Source of the DNA: Nocardioides sp. AX2bis
GTDB lineage: Bacteria; Actinomycetota; Actinomycetes; Propionibacteriales; Nocardioidaceae
Direction of reading: 5' to 3'
NCBI RefSeq assembly: GCF_902506435.1
Contig: NZ_LR733215.1
Coordinates: forward strand, 1,636,097 to 1,700,096
Length of the DNA: 64,000 bases
The notes beneath the pieces were generated by a model. The model searched no databases. It was not told where the DNA came from and was given only the letters and a program-made list of their open reading frames with translations. Both the position numbers and the translations under genes were made by a program. This document shows, in pieces, positions 60,788 through 64,000 of the stretch. Each line of letters begins with the position of its first letter. Position 1 is the first letter of the stretch.

Positions 60788-60867
60788 TCCTCACCGGCAG
60801 GTGGCACGACCCCGACGGTGACCCCCACCCGAGGAAGCACGACCCATCTAGGAAGGGTGGACACACG

Positions 60868-62637
60868 ATGCGGTTCAAGAAACCGTTCATTGCGTTGACC
60901 AGCGCGAGCCTGCTGTCCCTGGCGGCCTGTGGCGGCAGCGGCGAGGGGCCGAGCACCGGCTCCGAGAACGTCGACACGGAGAACCTCGCCAACACCGGCG
61001 ACGCCACCGACCCCGACCGGGAGGGCCCGGCCGTGATCGACGGCGCCACCGAGGGCGGCACGGTCGACGTGCTCAGCGTCGACGGCGCGAACAGCCTGGA
61101 CCCGTCGGAGGCGTACTACACGAACACCTCCTCGATCCTCCAGGGCCTGGTCACCCGCTCGCTGACGCAGCTGACCTACGACCCCGAGTCGGGCCAGCAG
61201 GTGCTGATCCCCGACCTCGCGACCGACCTCGGCACGCCCAACGAGGACTTCACCGAGTGGACCTTCACGATCCGCGACGACGTGAACTACGAGAACGGCG
61301 ACCCGGTCACCCCCGAGGACATCAAGTTCGGGATGCTCCGGTCGATGGACCGCACCGCCTTCCCCGAGGGCCCGGCGTTCTCCAACGACTACTTCGAGGG
61401 CGGTGACGAGTACGAGGGCCCCTACACCGGCGGCAACACCGACTTCGACGCCATCCAGATCGACGGCCAGGACATCACCATCACGATGTCGAGCCCCTTC
61501 CCCGACATGCCCTACTGGGGCACCTTCCCGGCGATGGGCCCGATCCCCGAGGGTCCCGACACCACGCCGGCCAAGTACGCCCAGCGGCCGCTGGCCACGG
61601 GTCCGTACATGTTCGACGAGTACAACCCCGAGCGCAGCCTGACCCTGGTCCAGAACCCCGAGTGGGACCCGGCGACCGACCCGGGCCGCACGCAGTACCC
61701 CGACGAGTACACCTTCGACTTCCAGCGCGACAGCGCCCAGATCGACGAGGTCCTGCTCAACGACTCCGGTGACGGCCAGACCACGCTGACCTACGACAAC
61801 GTGCAGGCCTCGAACTACCCGACGTTCCAGTCGGAGTACGCCGACCGCCTGGTCGAGGGCGGTGCGCCCTGCACCTACTACATGGCGCCCGACTACCGGA
61901 AGATCCAGAGCAAGGAGGTCCGCGAGGCCCTCCTGTGGGCCATCCCCTACGAGGACATGGCCACCGCGATGGGTGAGATCGCCGGGGTCACCCGCATCAC
62001 CGACGCGACCAACCTGATGCCCCCGGGCATCCCCGGTCGCGAGACCTACAACCCGGTCGAGGAGCACGAGCCCGGCACGACCGACCCCGAGCGCGCTGCT
62101 CAGATCCTCGAGGAGGCCGGCGAGACCGGCTACGAGCTGAAGTTCCTCTTCGCCAACGACGACCCGAACGCCGTGGCCAAGAAGGACGTGCTCGTCCGTG
62201 CCTACGAGGAGGCCGGCTTCACCGCCACCCCGGTCGCCACGACCCTGGCCGAGCTCTCCACCCTCCGGGCGGACCCGGACGCCGACATCAACCTGCGTGA
62301 CGCCGGCTGGTGCTCCGACTGGCCGTCCGGTGGCTCCTGGTTCCCGCCGGTGCTGCAGTCGACCAACCTGAACGCCGAGGGCCTCGGCTCGAACTACGCG
62401 GCCTTCAGCGAGCAGGACGTCGACGACCGCATCGACGAGGTCGTCTCGTCCCCGGTCGAGGACCAGCCCGCGATGTGGAACGAGCTGGACGAGTACATCG
62501 CCACCGAGTACCTCCCGGTGATCCCGTACCACTACACGGGTGTCGCGATGGCGCACGGCTCGGCCATCGAGGGCTTCAACGTCGACCAGAACCTCGGCAT
62601 GCCCACCTGGAAGGACATCTGGGTCAACCAGGGCTGA
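60868..62637 (+). CDS. ABC transporter substrate-binding lipoprotein (family 5)
   Basis: The 589-residue extracellular solute-binding protein has a signal peptide with a lipobox (LLSLAAC, Cys21), an acidic linker, and the SBP family 5 fold: SLDPSEAYYTNTSSILQGLVTRSLTQL, EDFTEWTFTIRDDVNYENGDPVTPEDIKFGMLRSMDR, and YMFDEYNPERSLTLVQNPEWDPATDP. Peptides, nickel or other ligands are possible; peptides are most likely from the permease type. AGGAAGG lies about 10 nt before the ATG. Confidence 0.94.
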   Translation: MRFKKPFIALTSASLLSLAACGGSGEGPSTGSENVDTENLANTGDATDPDREGPAVIDGATEGGTVDVLSVDGANSLDPSEAYYTNTSSILQGLVTRSLTQLTYDPESGQQVLIPDLATDLGTPNEDFTEWTFTIRDDVNYENGDPVTPEDIKFGMLRSMDRTAFPEGPAFSNDYFEGGDEYEGPYTGGNTDFDAIQIDGQDITITMSSPFPDMPYWGTFPAMGPIPEGPDTTPAKYAQRPLATGPYMFDEYNPERSLTLVQNPEWDPATDPGRTQYPDEYTFDFQRDSAQIDEVLLNDSGDGQTTLTYDNVQASNYPTFQSEYADRLVEGGAPCTYYMAPDYRKIQSKEVREALLWAIPYEDMATAMGEIAGVTRITDATNLMPPGIPGRETYNPVEEHEPGTTDPERAAQILEEAGETGYELKFLFANDDPNAVAKKDVLVRAYEEAGFTATPVATTLAELSTLRADPDADINLRDAGWCSDWPSGGSWFPPVLQSTNLNAEGLGSNYAAFSEQDVDDRIDEVVSSPVEDQPAMWNELDEYIATEYLPVIPYHYTGVAMAHGSAIEGFNVDQNLGMPTWKDIWVNQG

Positions 62638-62677
62638 CGCCCTCGTGATCCGGACCTCCGTCCGATCCTGACGAGCT

Positions 62678-62709
62678 GATGGGGCGGGTCCACCCGGACC
62701 CGCCCCATC
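62678..62709 (+). terminator. Strong hairpin inside the transporter operon
   Basis: GATGGGGCGGGTCC (62678-62691) pairs perfectly over 14 bp with GGACCCGCCCCATC (62696-62709) around ACCC. Lying between the binding-protein and permease genes, it probably acts as a partial terminator or mRNA stabiliser so that the binding protein is made in excess. Confidence 0.65.
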
Positions 62710-62813
62710 GGCCCGCCCGTTCCACCCGGGCCCCGGTCGAGCCCCGCTCCCGCAGCCCCCTCCCGCAGCCCGCCCCCACTCTTGCCTCGACTCTCGCTAC
62801 GAAAGGTGCCCCG

Positions 62814-63815
62814 ATGCTGGGCTTCATCGTGCGCCGGATCCTGACCGCGATCCTGGTGGTCTTCCTGACCTCGATCTTCGTCTTCGTCCTGCTCTACAAG
62901 GGCGTGGCCAACCCGGCCGGCCCGGTCTGCGACGCCCAGGGGCGCTGCACCGCCGAGCGGCTGGCCGCCATCGAGGCGTCGATGGGTCTCAACGACCCGA
63001 TCCTGCAGCAGTACGGCGAGTTCGCGGGCGGCGTCTTCACCGGCCGCACCGTCAGCTTCGGCGAGACCGAGTACGACTGCCCGGCCCCGTGCCTGGGCGT
63101 CTCCTACGGCACCCGCGGCCTGATCACCGACGAGCTGGTCGACCGGCTCCCTGCGACGATCTCGCTGGCGGTCGGCGCCTCGATCATCTACCTCGTCGTC
63201 GGGGTCACCCTCGGGGTGCTGGCCGCGAAGAAGCGCGGCACCGCCACCGACCGGGTCCTGGTCAGCTCCAGCCTGGTCGTCAGCTCGATCCCGTACTACC
63301 TGTTCTGCCTGCTCGCCTACATCTTCCTGGTCCTGAAGTACCCCGTCTTCGACGAGACCGGCTACCTGCCGATCACCGAGGGCGTCGGGGCCTTCTTCCT
63401 GGCGATGCTGCTGCCGTGGCTGGTCCTGGGCCTGTTCTCGTCCTCGAACTACGCCCGGTTCACCCGCGGCCAGATGGTCGAGACCCTCGGCGAGGACTAC
63501 ATCCGCACGGCCTCGGCCAAGGGCGTGAGCGGCAACAAGGTCGTCTTCGGCCACGCCCTGCGCGCCGCCATCGTGCCGATCGTGACGATCTTCGGCCTCG
63601 ACTTCGCCGCGCTGCTCGGCGGCACGATCTTCACCGAGCAGATCTTCCGCATCGACGGCATCGGGCTGTGGGCGCTGGACGCCGTCACCCGGCCGCCGCT
63701 CGACTTCCCGGTGGTCATCGCCACCGTCCTGGTGGTGGCCGTGATCATCACGATCGCCAACCTGGTCGTGGACATCGTCTACGGCTTCCTCGACCCCCGA
63801 GTGAGGATCTCGTGA
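62814..63815 (+). CDS. ABC peptide transporter permease (DppB/OppB-type)
   Basis: The 333-residue permease has six hydrophobic helices ([24 protein letters not shown] first), [35 protein letters not shown], and the EAA loop [30 protein letters not shown] short cysteine-containing external loop ([18 protein letters not shown]) follows the first helix and may form disulfides. It pairs with the DppC-type permease. GAAAGG precedes the ATG. Confidence 0.93.
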   Translation: MLGFIVRRILTAILVVFLTSIFVFVLLYKGVANPAGPVCDAQGRCTAERLAAIEASMGLNDPILQQYGEFAGGVFTGRTVSFGETEYDCPAPCLGVSYGTRGLITDELVDRLPATISLAVGASIIYLVVGVTLGVLAAKKRGTATDRVLVSSSLVVSSIPYYLFCLLAYIFLVLKYPVFDETGYLPITEGVGAFFLAMLLPWLVLGLFSSSNYARFTRGQMVETLGEDYIRTASAKGVSGNKVVFGHALRAAIVPIVTIFGLDFAALLGGTIFTEQIFRIDGIGLWALDAVTRPPLDFPVVIATVLVVAVIITIANLVVDIVYGFLDPRVRIS

Positions 63816-64000
63816 CCAGCACCCCGACCCACGCTTCGGCCGCCCCGGGCGCCCCGCTGCTCGAGGTCAGCAACCTGTCCGTGCGCTTCCCGACCCACGA
63901 CGGCCTGGTCCAGGCCGTCAGCGACCTGAGCTACACCGTGCGCCGCGGCCAGACCCTCGGCATCGTGGGGGAGTCCGGCTCCGGCAAGAGCGTCTCGTCC
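63812..64000 (+). CDS. ABC transporter ATP-binding subunit (partial, runs off window)
   Basis: The first 63 residues are visible: [45 protein letters not shown] with the Walker A motif GESGSGKS at the end. This is typical of DppD/OppD. The GTG start overlaps the permease stop (GTGA), completing a C-A-B-D order. The 3' end is outside the window. Confidence 0.9.
   Translation, partial: MTSTPTHASAAPGAPLLEVSNLSVRFPTHDGLVQAVSDLSYTVRRGQTLGIVGESGSGKSVSS

Noticed and set aside
1..64000. CRISPR arrays or cas genes
   Set aside because: No regularly spaced repeats of CRISPR length were seen. The RecB/Cas4-like proteins here are a phage exonuclease and a TM0106-type nuclease and lack any Cas neighbours.

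Overview
The window is high-GC DNA from an actinobacterium. The best guess is Nocardioides or a close relative in Propionibacteriales. The evidence is GC-rich third codon positions, frequent GTG starts, many start codons 6-9 nt behind a TANNNT -10 box (leaderless mRNAs), and gene order from thrS to aspS that follows Mycobacterium tuberculosis Rv2614c-Rv2572c. The species itself is inferred, not shown.

Layout. 1-7.9 kb: end of a class I glutamine synthetase gene, glnE, a DosR/DosS-like two-component pair, thymidine kinase and a rhodanese sulfurtransferase. 7.9-18.8 kb: a prophage remnant. It keeps an early operon of small overlapping minus-strand genes (HTH regulators, PD-(D/E)XK exonuclease, phiC31 Gp3-like protein, DEDDh exonuclease, J-domain-like protein, RusA resolvase) and a divergent plus-strand lysogeny arm (repressor candidate, membrane protein, ImmA/IrrE-type protease, DUF3263 protein, tyrosine integrase). 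No structural, packaging or lysis genes remain. The left end breaks inside a phage gene and is joined to the sulfurtransferase, so both genes end in hybrid sequence. The right end abuts tRNA-Val(GAC).

18.8-31.3 kb: a tRNA Val-Cys-Gly cluster, aminodeoxychorismate lyase, tRNA-Val(CAC), a GPP34 protein, a 1156-residue nuclease-helicase fusion, a VOC protein, a hydrolase, a GAF-PAS histidine kinase, several small proteins, and a 23-residue membrane peptide. 31.4-40.1 kb: thrS, a lipoprotein, a divergent MFS/TetR pair with a palindromic operator, then a diiron oxygenase, FprB-type reductase and TetR regulator set.

40.1-59.5 kb: the conserved block of HIT protein, PIP synthase, pdxS/pdxT, YebC, ruvCAB, yajC-secD-secF, apt, rel, DUF349 protein, metallo-hydrolase, hisS and aspS. 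It covers recombination repair, protein export, the stringent response and tRNA charging. A HAD phosphatase gene interrupts it, flanked by a perfect 42-bp direct repeat of the HIT gene 3' end. 59.7-64 kb: a peptide-type ABC importer operon that runs off the window.

The most unusual structures are the HAD cassette with its 42-bp repeats, the prophage/sulfurtransferase fusion, a shared 25-bp palindromic element at 36.4 and 54.0 kb, and a repeat-like extension of the hisS reading frame. No CRISPR array, complete transposon or obvious new defence system was seen.
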